Below, in pieces: positions 10,047-20,477 of a DNA stretch of 43,045 bases; the stretch's first letter is position 1; every line of letters begins with the position of its first letter. Location: the NCBI GenBank assembly GCA_018901125.1, contig JAHIFE010000153.1:1-43045 (forward strand), in the 5' to 3' direction. Under the pieces are notes generated by a model. It ran no database searches, was not told the DNA's origin, and was given only the letters and a program-made list of their open reading frames with translations. This stretch comes from Pseudomonadota bacterium. GTDB lineage: Bacteria; Desulfobacterota; Desulfobacteria; Desulfobacterales; RPRI01. The position numbers and the translations under genes are program-made.

Positions 10047-10298
10047 ATGCCTTTTGATCCTGATTTGGATAAAATATTAAAGCAGTGGAGATGTGAGGAA
10101 ACAGGTCTTGTAGTTTCCATAAATCGTTATGGTGACGGCGAAGCTAAGCTTCAGATAGGCCCTAGAGTATTTATAAAAAAAGATGGAAATGAAAGCCAGC
10201 GTAAGGCGGGTCGACTTACAATAGAAGATCTTATGTGGTTTTACGAAATTATTGATGAAGTAAAAGAAGAACTATCAAAGCTTGCCGTCCCCAAATGA
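10047..10298 (+). CDS. Small protein of unknown function between glyS and ligA
   Basis: I do not recognise a named family for this 83-aa, acidic, soluble protein (MPFDPDLDKILKQW...). It looks like a real gene. GGAGG lies five bases before ATG 10047, and it sits tightly between glyS and ligA. The predicted pattern is an N-terminal helix, a beta-rich middle (GLVVSINRYGDGEAKLQIGP) and a C-terminal helix (DLMWFYEIIDEVKEEL). There is no signal peptide or membrane segment. An ATG at 10035 lies upstream of the Shine-Dalgarno and is unlikely to be the start. Confidence 0.75.
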   Translation: MPFDPDLDKILKQWRCEETGLVVSINRYGDGEAKLQIGPRVFIKKDGNESQRKAGRLTIEDLMWFYEIIDEVKEELSKLAVPK

Positions 10299-10326
10299 TT
10301 GGTTTGATTTTCATTGCAACCTGTGA

Positions 10327-12366
<2,040 letters not shown>

Positions 12367-12373
12367 TATTTAG

Positions 12374-12445
12374 CCAAATTTCAGATAGTGTCAATCGATT
12401 GGCATTCCCCCAAATTTCGGATAGTGTCAATCAATTGGCATTTCC
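12374..12445. repeat. Two tandem 36-bp repeats downstream of ligA
   Basis: Two units starting CCAAATTTC at 12374 and 12410 share AGTGTCAATC, ATTGGCATT and a C-run end, with three or so differences. Each carries an internal palindrome around CAATCGATTG or CAATCAATTG. Such short tandem palindromic units resemble the ends of some insertion sequences (IS21-type ends carry repeated terminal motifs), but there is no transposase in the window and the link is a guess. Confidence 0.7.
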
Positions 12446-12656
12446 CCCTTATTCTGTAATTCCACATAAACCGCGTGTTTTCCATAATTAATCGAATCTA
12501 TAGTTATATTTCAATAAGCTACAAACTATAATATATCAAGGCATATCCTTTGCATATCCTGTTTCCGCTGGCATAAACTAATAATATTTAAGCTCGATCA
12601 ATCAATAGCTTTTATTAATATTTACGCTACCGAAAAAAGAAAAAGATTATTCTCAT

Positions 12657-12798
12657 GAGCCAGTTTCAAAACGTCCCATTTTGGCCGATCTCTGCGTTGG
12701 GTGAAAATTTTAATCCTCGAAATACTCCATGCATTCCTGCGGTTAAAATTTTCATCCGCCTTGACCTTGACCAAACTGAAACGTTTTGAAAGTGGCTC
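12657..12798. repeat. Dispersed palindromic repeat, copy 2 (complete, 142 bp)
   Basis: This complete copy runs GAGCCAGTTTC...GAAAGTGGCTC and is 139/141 identical to the copy at 1-141. It is flanked by TCAT on both sides (12653-12656 and 12799-12802), which may be a target-site duplication. The inner arms are slightly decayed (TTCATCC instead of TTCACCC). It lies only 25 bp before the parA start, so it forms part of the leader or promoter region of the chemosensory-Kai genes. Confidence 0.85.
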
Positions 12799-12823
12799 TC
12801 ATTAAAACACGAAAGGTATGCAC

Positions 12824-13642
12824 ATGTCTGAAATCGGTGAATGTATTGCTTTTGCCAACTACAAGGGCGGTACGGGTAAAACAACTTCCTGCTTGAGTCT
12901 TGCCGGGTTTCTTGCCAAAGGCGGCAGCAAGGTTCTCTTAATAGATTTTGATCCTCAGGCAAGCGCCACTTCGGGTATTGGTATTGACAAGCTTACGGTA
13001 AAGCGCTCTGTATATGATTCCATTCTAAGTCTTTGTAATGGCTATGAAGTAGTGCCGTTAAGAAATGTCATACTGGAAACAGATGTGGAAAATCTCCATC
13101 TTGTGCCATCGGAATGGGACCTCTCCGCTGCCGAGGTAAGTATGCAGAACACAAGGGACAAAATCACTTTACTCCGTACGTTAATTCGGAGTATCCAATC
13201 TATGTATGATTATATTCTAATTGATACGCCTCCCAGTTCAGGGTTGTTGCTGCTGAATTGTTTTGTTGCAGCAGATCACATGATTATCCCTTTTGATCCC
13301 GGCATATTTTCTGTAGAAGCCATTGACAATCTCAAAGCCGCATTTCTCGATGTCAAGCGCAATACCGGTCATCATTTTAATAAGATCACGATTCTCCTTA
13401 CCCGATATGTTGGACAGGACCCAATAGAAAGAATATTACACGGCGATAACCCGTCCCGCCAAGTCAGGAAATTGCTGTTAAGAATGTTCAAGTCTGTTTT
13501 TGTTGTTCCGGAGTCGCCGGAAATTTACCGATCACAACAGAAAGGGATTCCGATCTCTCATTACGCGCCAAAAAGTAAGGCCGGTAAAGCCTATAAGATA
13601 ATTGCTGATGCAATAAAAGATGAAACAAAACTGTCTAATTGA
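12824..13642 (+). CDS. ParA/MinD-family partition ATPase at the head of a chemosensory cluster
   Basis: This 272-aa protein has the deviant Walker A KGGTGKTT with signature Lys14 and Lys19, the Walker A' segment [11 protein letters not shown], and Walker [10 protein letters not shown]. These are ParA-family features. ParA ATPases form dynamic patterns on the nucleoid or at the pole. No parB or parS-like gene lies nearby. In other bacteria ParA paralogues inside che operons (PpfA of Rhodobacter, ParC of Vibrio) position chemoreceptor arrays, and I infer the same role here because the next gene is a soluble receptor. GAAAGG seven bases upstream favours ATG 12824 over ATG 12818. Confidence 0.9.
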   Translation: MSEIGECIAFANYKGGTGKTTSCLSLAGFLAKGGSKVLLIDFDPQASATSGIGIDKLTVKRSVYDSILSLCNGYEVVPLRNVILETDVENLHLVPSEWDLSAAEVSMQNTRDKITLLRTLIRSIQSMYDYILIDTPPSSGLLLLNCFVAADHMIIPFDPGIFSVEAIDNLKAAFLDVKRNTGHHFNKITILLTRYVGQDPIERILHGDNPSRQVRKLLLRMFKSVFVVPESPEIYRSQQKGIPISHYAPKSKAGKAYKIIADAIKDETKLSN

Positions 13643-13659
13643 CAAAGGAAGGTAAGATT

Positions 13660-16600
13660 ATGGGAACCACTGATAAAGAACGTAAACCTGGAAGATCTGT
13701 TTTCTTCCCGGATAAAGAAGAAAAAAACAATGTTGCTGTGAGCGAGGTTGGCTTTATGAATGACGCAAGCAAAGACACATCAAACCGGCACCACACCAGT
13801 GATTATCAATTGATGGCGCTTTTAAACGCGCTCAAGGCGGTAAGAGAAGGTGATTTCACCGTACAGCTGGATTTTGGCCAAGACGGAATCATGACCGATA
13901 TTGCTGCTGCGTTTAATGATATCAACAAATTAAACAAGAATTTATCCAATGATATTGTGCGTGTAAGCAGGATTATCGGTGATGAAGGGAACGTGACAGA
14001 GCGTGTTTCCATCGGGTCGGCGGCAGGTTCATGGAATACCAGCATTGAATCTGTAAATTCTCTCATCGATTATCTTGTCCAACCGACAGAAGAATTCGGC
14101 CGTGTTATCAGCAGTGTTGCCGAAGGGAACCTGGACAAAAAAATGGCGTTAGAAATAGACGGAAGGCCGTTAAAAGGTGAATTCTTAAAGATCGGCAACA
14201 GAGTCAACACAATGGTTGACCAGTTGAGCAGTTTTGCTTCAGAAGTAACCCGTGTGTCCAGAGAGGTCGGTACTGACGGAAAACTTGGCGGCCAGGCACA
14301 AGTCCCAGGGGTAGCCGGTACATGGAAGGATTTGACAGATAACGTCAATGCCATGGCGGCAAGCCTTACCTCGCAGGTGCGCGATATTGCCAGGGTGACC
14401 ACTTCGGTCGCAAATGGCGATCTATCACAAAATATCACCGTTGAAGCTCAGGGAGAGATCCTGCAGCTAAAAGAAACCATCAACAGGATGGTAGACCAGT
14501 TAAGCAGCTTCGCCTCGGAAGTAACCCGTGTTTCGAAAGAGGTCGGTATAGAAGGTAAGCTTGGTGGCCAGGCGCAGGTAAAGGGTGTTGCCGGTGTATG
14601 GAAAGACTTAACAGATAACGTGAATGCCATGGCGGGAAGCTTGACTTCCCAGGTGCGCGATATCGCCGTTGTCACCACTGCTGCTGCAACCGGAGACCTC
14701 ACTAAGAAGATTACCGTTGATGTAAAAGGCGAGATGCTTGAACTCAAAAACACGATAAACAAAATGGTGGAAAATCTGAGTACATTCGCATCAGAGGTCA
14801 CAAGGGTTGCCAGAGAAGTCGGTACAGAAGGCAAGCTTGGCGGCCAGGCAGAGGTTCCCGATGTAGCCGGCACTTGGAAAGACTTAACGGAAAACGTAAA
14901 TGCCATGGCGGTGAGCTTAACATCTCAGGTTCGTGACATCGCAAAGGTAACAACGGCTGTAGCCATGGGCGACCTTTCCCAGAAGATTACCGTTGATGTA
15001 AAAGGTGAGATGCTTGAACTCAAAAACACAATAAACAAGATGGTGGATAATCTGAATACTTTTGGTTCGGAGGTTACAAGGGTGTCAAGGGAGGTCGGTA
15101 CGGACGGAAAACTCGGTGGCCAGGCAGAAGTAAGTGGTGTGGGCGGAACATGGAAGGAGTTGACTGAAAACGTAAACATGATGGCGGCAAACCTTACAAA
15201 TCAGGTAAGAAACATTGCCGTTGTTACCACTGCGGTTGCAAGCGGAGACCTCTCTCAGAAAATTACCGTTGAGGCAAAAGGAGAGATCCTTCAACTAAAG
15301 GATACAATAAACAAGATGGTTGACCAGTTGAGCACATTTGCTTCAGAGGTTACAAGGGTGTCAAGGGAGGTCGGCACGGACGGCAATCTTGGCGGCCAGG
15401 CGGAAGTAAGCGGTGTGGGCGGAACATGGAAGGAGTTGACTGAAAACGTAAACATGATGGCGGCAAATCTTACAAATCAGGTAAGAAACATTGCCGTTGT
15501 TACCACTGCGGTTGCAAGCGGCGACCTTTCCCAGAAGATTACCGTTGAGGCAAAAGGGGAAATCCTTCAACTGAAGGATACAATAAACAAGATGGTTGAC
15601 CAGTTAAGCACCTTTGCTTCAGAGGTTACAAGGGTGTCAAGGGAGGTCGGTACAGACGGCAAGCTTGGCGGCCAGGCGCAGGTAAAGGATGTTGCAGGCA
15701 CATGGAAGGAGCTTACTGAAAACGTAAACATGATGGCGGCAAACCTTACAAATCAGGTAAGAAACATTGCCGTTGTTACCACTGCGGTTGCAAACGGCGA
15801 CCTTTCCCAGAAGATTACCGTTGAGGCAAAAGGGGAAATCCTTCAACTGAAGGATACAATAAACAAGATGGTTGACCAGTTAAGCACCTTCGCATCAGAG
15901 GTCACAAGGGTGTCAAGGGAGGTCGGCACGGACGGTAAGCTTGGCGGTCAGGCAGATGTAAAGGATGTGGGTGGCACATGGAAGGAGCTTACTGAAAATG
16001 TAAATATGATGGCGGCAAACCTTACAAATCAGGTAAGAAACATTGCCGTTGTAACTACCGCCGTTGCAACCGGCGATCTATCCCAGAAGATTACCGTTGA
16101 TGTAAAAGGAGAAATGCTTGAACTTAAAGATACAATAAACAAAATGGTGGATAATCTGAATACCTTCGCATCAGAGGTCACAAGGGTTGCCAGAGAGGTT
16201 GGTACAGACGGAAAACTTGGCGGCCAGGCACAAGTCCCCGGAGTTGGCGGTACATGGAAAGACTTAACGGACAACGTTAACGCTATGGCAGGAAGCCTTA
16301 CCTCGCAGGTGCGTGATATTGCCAAGGTTACGACTTCGGTTGCAAACGGCGACCTTACCCAGCAGATCACCGTTGAGGCAAAGGGGGAAATTCTCCAATT
16401 AAAGGAAACCATAAACAAAATGGTTGACCAGTTAAAAAGCTTTGCCGGTGAGGTAACCCGCGTGGCTAGGGAGGTTGGTACGGACGGCAAGCTTGGCGGC
16501 CAGGCACAGGTAAAGGACGTCGCAGGTACATGGAAGGAATTGACGGACAATGTCAATATGATGGCGGCCAATCTTACCAGCCAGGTCCGCAATATCGCCG

Positions 16601-18402
16601 TCGTCACAACGGCTGTTGCAAACGGCGAGCTTACCCAGCAAATCACCGTTGAGGCAAAGGGGGAAATTCTCCAATTAAAGGAAACCATAAACAAAATGGT
16701 TGACCAGTTGAGCACTTTCGCAGGCGAGGTAACCCGCGTGGCCAGAGAGGTTGGTATCGAGGGCAAGCTTGGCGGCCAGGCGGAAGTGAAGGGGGTTGGC
16801 GGAACATGGAAGGAATTAACGGATAATGTAAACATGATGGCGGCCAATCTCACCAGCCAGGTTCGTAACATTGCCGTAGTTACAACAGCAGTTGCAAACG
16901 GCGAGCTTTCTCAGAAAATTACTGTTGAAGCCAGCGGTGAAATTCTTCAGTTGAAAAATACGATAAACGGAATGGTTGATAACCTCAATATCTTTGCCGG
17001 CGAGGTAACCCGTGTAGCCGGGGAGGTTGGAAGTGACGGGAAATTGGGTGGCCAGGCCCTGGTTCCGGGTGTAGCCGGAACATGGAAGGAACTGACAGAC
17101 AACGTTAACGCTATGGCGGCAAGCCTTACCTCGCAGGTGCGCGATATTTCACGAGTCACCATAGCAATTGCAGAGGGAGATCTTTCTCAGAAAATCACCG
17201 TTGAAGCCCGCGGTGAAATTCTCGAACTTAAGAACACGATAAATGGCATGGTGGACAGCCTCAACAGCATTATCGGTGACATCAATGCCGTAATGTATAT
17301 GGTTGGCGATGGCGTACTCTCGCGGATGATTGAAGTTAAAGCGTCAGGAGAATTCGCCTCCATGGTTGACGGAATCAACAGTACCATAGAAAGCCTTAAA
17401 GGTATCGTCTCGGAACTCCGTGAAGCGGGTATAAACATTGGTTCGGTATCTCAGAAAACATTGAGTGCAGGCCAGGAAATGAATGCCCTGTTGTCGCAAC
17501 TTTCCGGTACTATTGAACAGATAGCGGATGGGGCAAAGGCCCAGGCTCAGCAAATTGTAGAAGCATCCAGGGAGAGTGAGGGCGTAGGAAAAACGGCTTC
17601 CAATACCCTGACCCAGGCGGAAAGCATGAACCAGTATACAGAGGTAGCCAATAAGGCAACGGGCGAAGGCAGCAAAGCCATGGAAGAAACTATCAAGAAC
17701 ACGGATTTGATGCTTGAAGGTTCAAACGAATCCGTAGGAAGAATTGAGTCACTCAGCAAAAGCAGTGAACAGATCCAGGAAATTGTTGATGTTATCCGCG
17801 ACATTGCTACCCAGACAAATATCCTTGCTATCAATGCCGCAATCGAAGCCGTTCGCGCCGGTAAGCAGGGGAAGGGCTTTGCAGTTGTAGCCGAAGAAGT
17901 CAAGACCCTGTCCGCAGACAGTAAATCACAGGCAAAAATGATCTCGACACTTGTCCAGTCGGTTATGAGAGAGACACAGGATACGGCGCTAACGATCAAA
18001 ACTATGGCCGGTAATGTAAGACTTGTAAAAAGTTCTATCGAATTGACATCAAGAACTTTCAAGGACATTAACCGTTCTATTGATGTTACATCAGGCACAT
18101 CAAGGGAAATATCGGTAGCCGCCGCTGATCAGAAGAACAGCATCGATGCGGTTTCACAGAGTCTTGATAAGATCAGTGGTATTGCTGCCGATACATCTAC
18201 CTCAGCCACACAGTCGGCGGAAGGCTCCAAAAGGCTGTTGGGCAAGATGCAGGAGCTAACGGCTATTGCCACAAACCTTGCCGATATGTCTGAAAAGTTC
18301 CAAAAGACCGTGGAACGATTTACGGTTGAGGACGTGGTAGCACAAAGAGTGACAAGTAAAATGAACATGAATAATGTAGCAAAGGCAAATGCGAAAATCT
18401 GA
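13660..18402 (+). CDS. Soluble poly-HAMP methyl-accepting chemotaxis protein
   Basis: This 1580-aa receptor has no transmembrane segment or signal peptide, so it should be cytoplasmic. After a hydrophilic N-terminus and a first diverged HAMP-like stretch, residues 186-1197 are eleven consecutive 92-residue units, each with GTWK[DE]LT[DE]NVN and GE[IM]L[QE]LK.TIN motifs. This is the HAMP-tandem type known from fungal Nik1 kinases and bacterial hybrid kinases. A last diverged HAMP follows, then the MCP coiled-coil with the hairpin tip [21 protein letters not shown] near 1383-1403. The tip is where CheA and CheW dock. GGAAGG seven bases before ATG 13660 supports this start over TTG 13639. It follows parA by 17 bp. 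Confidence 0.93.
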   Translation: MGTTDKERKPGRSVFFPDKEEKNNVAVSEVGFMNDASKDTSNRHHTSDYQLMALLNALKAVREGDFTVQLDFGQDGIMTDIAAAFNDINKLNKNLSNDIVRVSRIIGDEGNVTERVSIGSAAGSWNTSIESVNSLIDYLVQPTEEFGRVISSVAEGNLDKKMALEIDGRPLKGEFLKIGNRVNTMVDQLSSFASEVTRVSREVGTDGKLGGQAQVPGVAGTWKDLTDNVNAMAASLTSQVRDIARVTTSVANGDLSQNITVEAQGEILQLKETINRMVDQLSSFASEVTRVSKEVGIEGKLGGQAQVKGVAGVWKDLTDNVNAMAGSLTSQVRDIAVVTTAAATGDLTKKITVDVKGEMLELKNTINKMVENLSTFASEVTRVAREVGTEGKLGGQAEVPDVAGTWKDLTENVNAMAVSLTSQVRDIAKVTTAVAMGDLSQKITVDVKGEMLELKNTINKMVDNLNTFGSEVTRVSREVGTDGKLGGQAEVSGVGGTWKELTENVNMMAANLTNQVRNIAVVTTAVASGDLSQKITVEAKGEILQLKDTINKMVDQLSTFASEVTRVSREVGTDGNLGGQAEVSGVGGTWKELTENVNMMAANLTNQVRNIAVVTTAVASGDLSQKITVEAKGEILQLKDTINKMVDQLSTFASEVTRVSREVGTDGKLGGQAQVKDVAGTWKELTENVNMMAANLTNQVRNIAVVTTAVANGDLSQKITVEAKGEILQLKDTINKMVDQLSTFASEVTRVSREVGTDGKLGGQADVKDVGGTWKELTENVNMMAANLTNQVRNIAVVTTAVATGDLSQKITVDVKGEMLELKDTINKMVDNLNTFASEVTRVAREVGTDGKLGGQAQVPGVGGTWKDLTDNVNAMAGSLTSQVRDIAKVTTSVANGDLTQQITVEAKGEILQLKETINKMVDQLKSFAGEVTRVAREVGTDGKLGGQAQVKDVAGTWKELTDNVNMMAANLTSQVRNIAVVTTAVANGELTQQITVEAKGEILQLKETINKMVDQLSTFAGEVTRVAREVGIEGKLGGQAEVKGVGGTWKELTDNVNMMAANLTSQVRNIAVVTTAVANGELSQKITVEASGEILQLKNTINGMVDNLNIFAGEVTRVAGEVGSDGKLGGQALVPGVAGTWKELTDNVNAMAASLTSQVRDISRVTIAIAEGDLSQKITVEARGEILELKNTINGMVDSLNSIIGDINAVMYMVGDGVLSRMIEVKASGEFASMVDGINSTIESLKGIVSELREAGINIGSVSQKTLSAGQEMNALLSQLSGTIEQIADGAKAQAQQIVEASRESEGVGKTASNTLTQAESMNQYTEVANKATGEGSKAMEETIKNTDLMLEGSNESVGRIESLSKSSEQIQEIVDVIRDIATQTNILAINAAIEAVRAGKQGKGFAVVAEEVKTLSADSKSQAKMISTLVQSVMRETQDTALTIKTMAGNVRLVKSSIELTSRTFKDINRSIDVTSGTSREISVAAADQKNSIDAVSQSLDKISGIAADTSTSATQSAEGSKRLLGKMQELTAIATNLADMSEKFQKTVERFTVEDVVAQRVTSKMNMNNVAKANAKI
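14215..17250 (+). repeat. Eleven tandem 276-bp units inside the poly-HAMP receptor gene
   Basis: The coding sequence repeats with a 276-bp period from GTT at 14215 to ATG at 17250, giving eleven units with no indels. Units 4 to 7 (15043-16146) are the most alike at DNA level and share long identical tracts, such as the stretch encoding [21 protein letters not shown]. Other units differ mainly in synonymous positions. Recent duplication or gene conversion in the middle of the array is likely. The repeats also create periodic antisense open frames, which are artefacts. Confidence 0.92.
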
Positions 18403-18454
18403 AAGAAAGGTTCGTGATGCCATACATTTGACAAAAAATAGAGAGGGGCAAAAC

Positions 18455-19000
18455 ATGCAGGAGCAGGTTATAAATGACGAGATCGAGGCGGAAGAGGTAG
18501 AACAGGACCAGTATCTTGTTTTCAAGGCGATGTCCCAGGAGTTCTGTGTTAAGGCAATGTGGGTTCAGGAAATCTCAAGACCACTGGAATTGACACAGGT
18601 TCCAAATTCTTCCTCTTATATTGACGGCGTTGCCAATCTGCGGGGCAGGTTATCCACGGTTATTAATTTTCGTAAAAAAATCGGGTTTGAAGCAAAACCG
18701 CATGACGAGGAAACCCGTATCATCGTTATTGAGCACAAGGGGTTTCCAATAGGAATGACGGTGGATTCCGTTGAAGAGGTAATAAAAATCCCTGATGGTT
18801 TGGTGCATCTACTTCCCGAATCAGCAAGCGGCATGACAGAAAACGAACCGATAACCGGGATCGGCATGCTGCACAAAAGAATGGTTATCATGCTGGATAT
18901 CAAAAAGCTTCTTGAGGGAACCGCAATGCCCAATTTTGAAAAGATTAAACAGGCCCTCGACATCCAACAGACCGAAGGAGAGGGAATCGGTCAACAATAA
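18455..19000 (+). CDS. cheW: CheW-type coupling protein
   Basis: CheW links receptors to the CheA kinase. The 181-aa protein has a short acidic N-terminal tail and then one CheW domain: QYLVFKAMSQEFCVKAMWVQEI, PNSSSYIDGVANLRGRLSTVINFR and GFPIGMTVDSVEEVIKI. These fit the SH3-like beta-barrel layout. An in-frame ATG at 18389 overlaps the receptor gene, but AGAGGGG six bases before ATG 18455 makes the latter the likely start. Confidence 0.93.
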   Translation: MQEQVINDEIEAEEVEQDQYLVFKAMSQEFCVKAMWVQEISRPLELTQVPNSSSYIDGVANLRGRLSTVINFRKKIGFEAKPHDEETRIIVIEHKGFPIGMTVDSVEEVIKIPDGLVHLLPESASGMTENEPITGIGMLHKRMVIMLDIKKLLEGTAMPNFEKIKQALDIQQTEGEGIGQQ

Positions 19001-19058
19001 TTCACGTTATGCAACGGTTGAGCATGAGATATATGAGGTATAAAAGGAGGAGTACGGC

Positions 19059-19421
19059 ATGGCAAAGATCATGATTGTAGATGATGCATCTTTTATGAGG
19101 AGTTCGTTAAAATTTATCGCAGAAAAGTATGGACACACGGTTGTCGGTACTGCTTCGGACGGTAAAGAGGCGGTAGATCTCTATAAAAAAATTCAGCCTG
19201 ATATTGTAACTCTTGATATTCTGATGAGAGATCTGGACGGCATTTCCACATTGAAGCTGCTGCTCAAGCAGGACCCCCAGGCAAAGATTATCATGGTAAC
19301 TGCTATGGGGCAGGAGACAAAACAGGAAGAGGCAAGAAAAATCGGTGCGTTAGGTTATATAAGAAAACCATTCAAACCGGAAGATATAGTGGCAGAGATT
19401 GCGAGGATATACGGAGAATGA
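19059..19421 (+). CDS. cheY: CheY-like response regulator (intact)
   Basis: This single-domain receiver of 120 aa has all active-site residues: Asp8 and Asp9 (IMIVDDA), phospho-acceptor Asp53 (VTLDIL), Thr in MVTAMG and Lys in RKPF. It should accept phosphate from the CheA encoded two genes downstream. A strong AAGGAGG lies upstream of the ATG. The protein is clearly paralogous to the degenerate receiver at 22502-22870. Confidence 0.93.
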   Translation: MAKIMIVDDASFMRSSLKFIAEKYGHTVVGTASDGKEAVDLYKKIQPDIVTLDILMRDLDGISTLKLLLKQDPQAKIIMVTAMGQETKQEEARKIGALGYIRKPFKPEDIVAEIARIYGE

Positions 19422-19444
19422 ATGATGGCAGGAGCCGGTATGAT

Positions 19445-20464
19445 ATGATCAGAGTACTTATAGTCGATGATTCGAGCTTCATGAGAAAGTCCATATCCTA
19501 TCTCCTGAAGACTGATCCGGCGATAGATGTTGTGGACACCGCTGATAACGGTGAGGAGGCCGTGCTGAAGGTGAAGGAACACCGGCCCGATGTAGTACTT
19601 CTCGATATTGCCATGCCCATGATGGATGGACTTGACGCCCTTACGTATATTATGGCGGAGTGCCCGACTCCGGTTCTGATTTTAAGCGGGGTTGACAAAA
19701 GGGATATGACCGTTGTTCTTAAATCCCTCCGGTTAGGGGCTGTGGATTACATACAGAAGACAAAAGGTGAAATATCCTATGATATAGATATGATAAGGGA
19801 TGAAATTATCAACAAAGTTCATATAGCGGCAAAAGCCCATGTCAGTAGAATCGGATACAGTATGCCAGAAGAATCGTATGTGCTTGGAAAGGGCAAAAAA
19901 GCAGCGGGGAAAAAGATGGTTGTCATCGGCGCCTCGACGGGTGGGCCAAACGCAACTGCCGTCGTACTTTCAGGTATCCCTTCCTCCGTTACCGCATGTA
20001 TTCTGGTTGTTCAGCATATGGACAAAGAGTTTACACCTTTTTTCGCGGCACACCTGAAGGGAGAGTGCTCCCTTAATGTTTCATTGGCCAAAGACAATGA
20101 CATCATAAATCCGGGCAATATATTCGTTGCTCCAGGTGGAGTGCAAACCGGCATTATAGAAGACGGCATGCATAAAAGAATTCGGCTGAGCGGCAAGCCT
20201 GGTAAATTGCAATCCATAGATTACACCATGGAATCTGCAGTCATGGCCTATGGCGGAGATGTTGTAGGCGTACTTCTCACCGGTATGGGCAGTGACGGCG
20301 CCAAGGGTTTACAGGCAATCAGTAAGGCTGGTGGAACTACGATTGTACAGGACGAGTCAACATGTGTGGTCTTTGGCATGCCAAAAGCGGCCATTGCGCT
20401 GGAATGTGTTGATACAGTGGCGCCTCTGCAAGATATAGCAAAGACAATTATGAAAGTTATTTAG
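19445..20464 (+). CDS. cheB: CheB protein-glutamate methylesterase/deamidase
   Basis: CheB removes methyl groups from receptor glutamates and is activated by phosphorylation. The N-terminal receiver has DD at 8-9 and Asp54. A linker leads to the methylesterase domain with catalytic triad candidates Ser164 (GASTGG), His191 (VVQHM) and Asp284 (GMGSDGA), spaced as in Salmonella CheB. ATG 19445 has AGGAG ten bases upstream. ATG 19418, overlapping the cheY stop, has GGAG only one base away and is less likely. No cheR accompanies it. Confidence 0.94.
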   Translation: MIRVLIVDDSSFMRKSISYLLKTDPAIDVVDTADNGEEAVLKVKEHRPDVVLLDIAMPMMDGLDALTYIMAECPTPVLILSGVDKRDMTVVLKSLRLGAVDYIQKTKGEISYDIDMIRDEIINKVHIAAKAHVSRIGYSMPEESYVLGKGKKAAGKKMVVIGASTGGPNATAVVLSGIPSSVTACILVVQHMDKEFTPFFAAHLKGECSLNVSLAKDNDIINPGNIFVAPGGVQTGIIEDGMHKRIRLSGKPGKLQSIDYTMESAVMAYGGDVVGVLLTGMGSDGAKGLQAISKAGGTTIVQDESTCVVFGMPKAAIALECVDTVAPLQDIAKTIMKVI

Positions 20465-20477
20465 GAAATATTTGCTT

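Larger units (their letters stand above)
12367..12823. other. Intergenic region between ligA and parA
   Basis: This 457-bp gap has no convincing gene. It holds two tandem 36-bp repeats (12374-12445), about 210 bp of AT-rich sequence in which I see no clear feature, and one complete copy of the dispersed palindromic repeat (12657-12798). The promoter of the downstream chemosensory-Kai run should lie here, but I cannot point to a confident -35/-10 or sigma-54 site. No intrinsic terminator is obvious after ligA. Confidence 0.6.

Noticed and set aside
12666-12962. 98-codon minus-strand frame across the repeat and parA start
   Set aside because: It is mostly inside the palindromic repeat and antisense to the parA Walker A region, with no Shine-Dalgarno or family signal.
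14070-17162. Several antisense open frames (up to 280 codons) opposite the poly-HAMP receptor, some almost identical at 276-bp spacing
   Set aside because: They are the periodic antisense shadow of the tandem repeat, lack Shine-Dalgarno sequences and encode Ser/Thr/Pro-rich nonsense. The plus-strand frame is clearly coding.
14215-17250. Regularly repeated DNA that could suggest a CRISPR array
   Set aside because: The period is 276 bp, the repeats are contiguous and coding with no spacers, and they encode HAMP-type domains.
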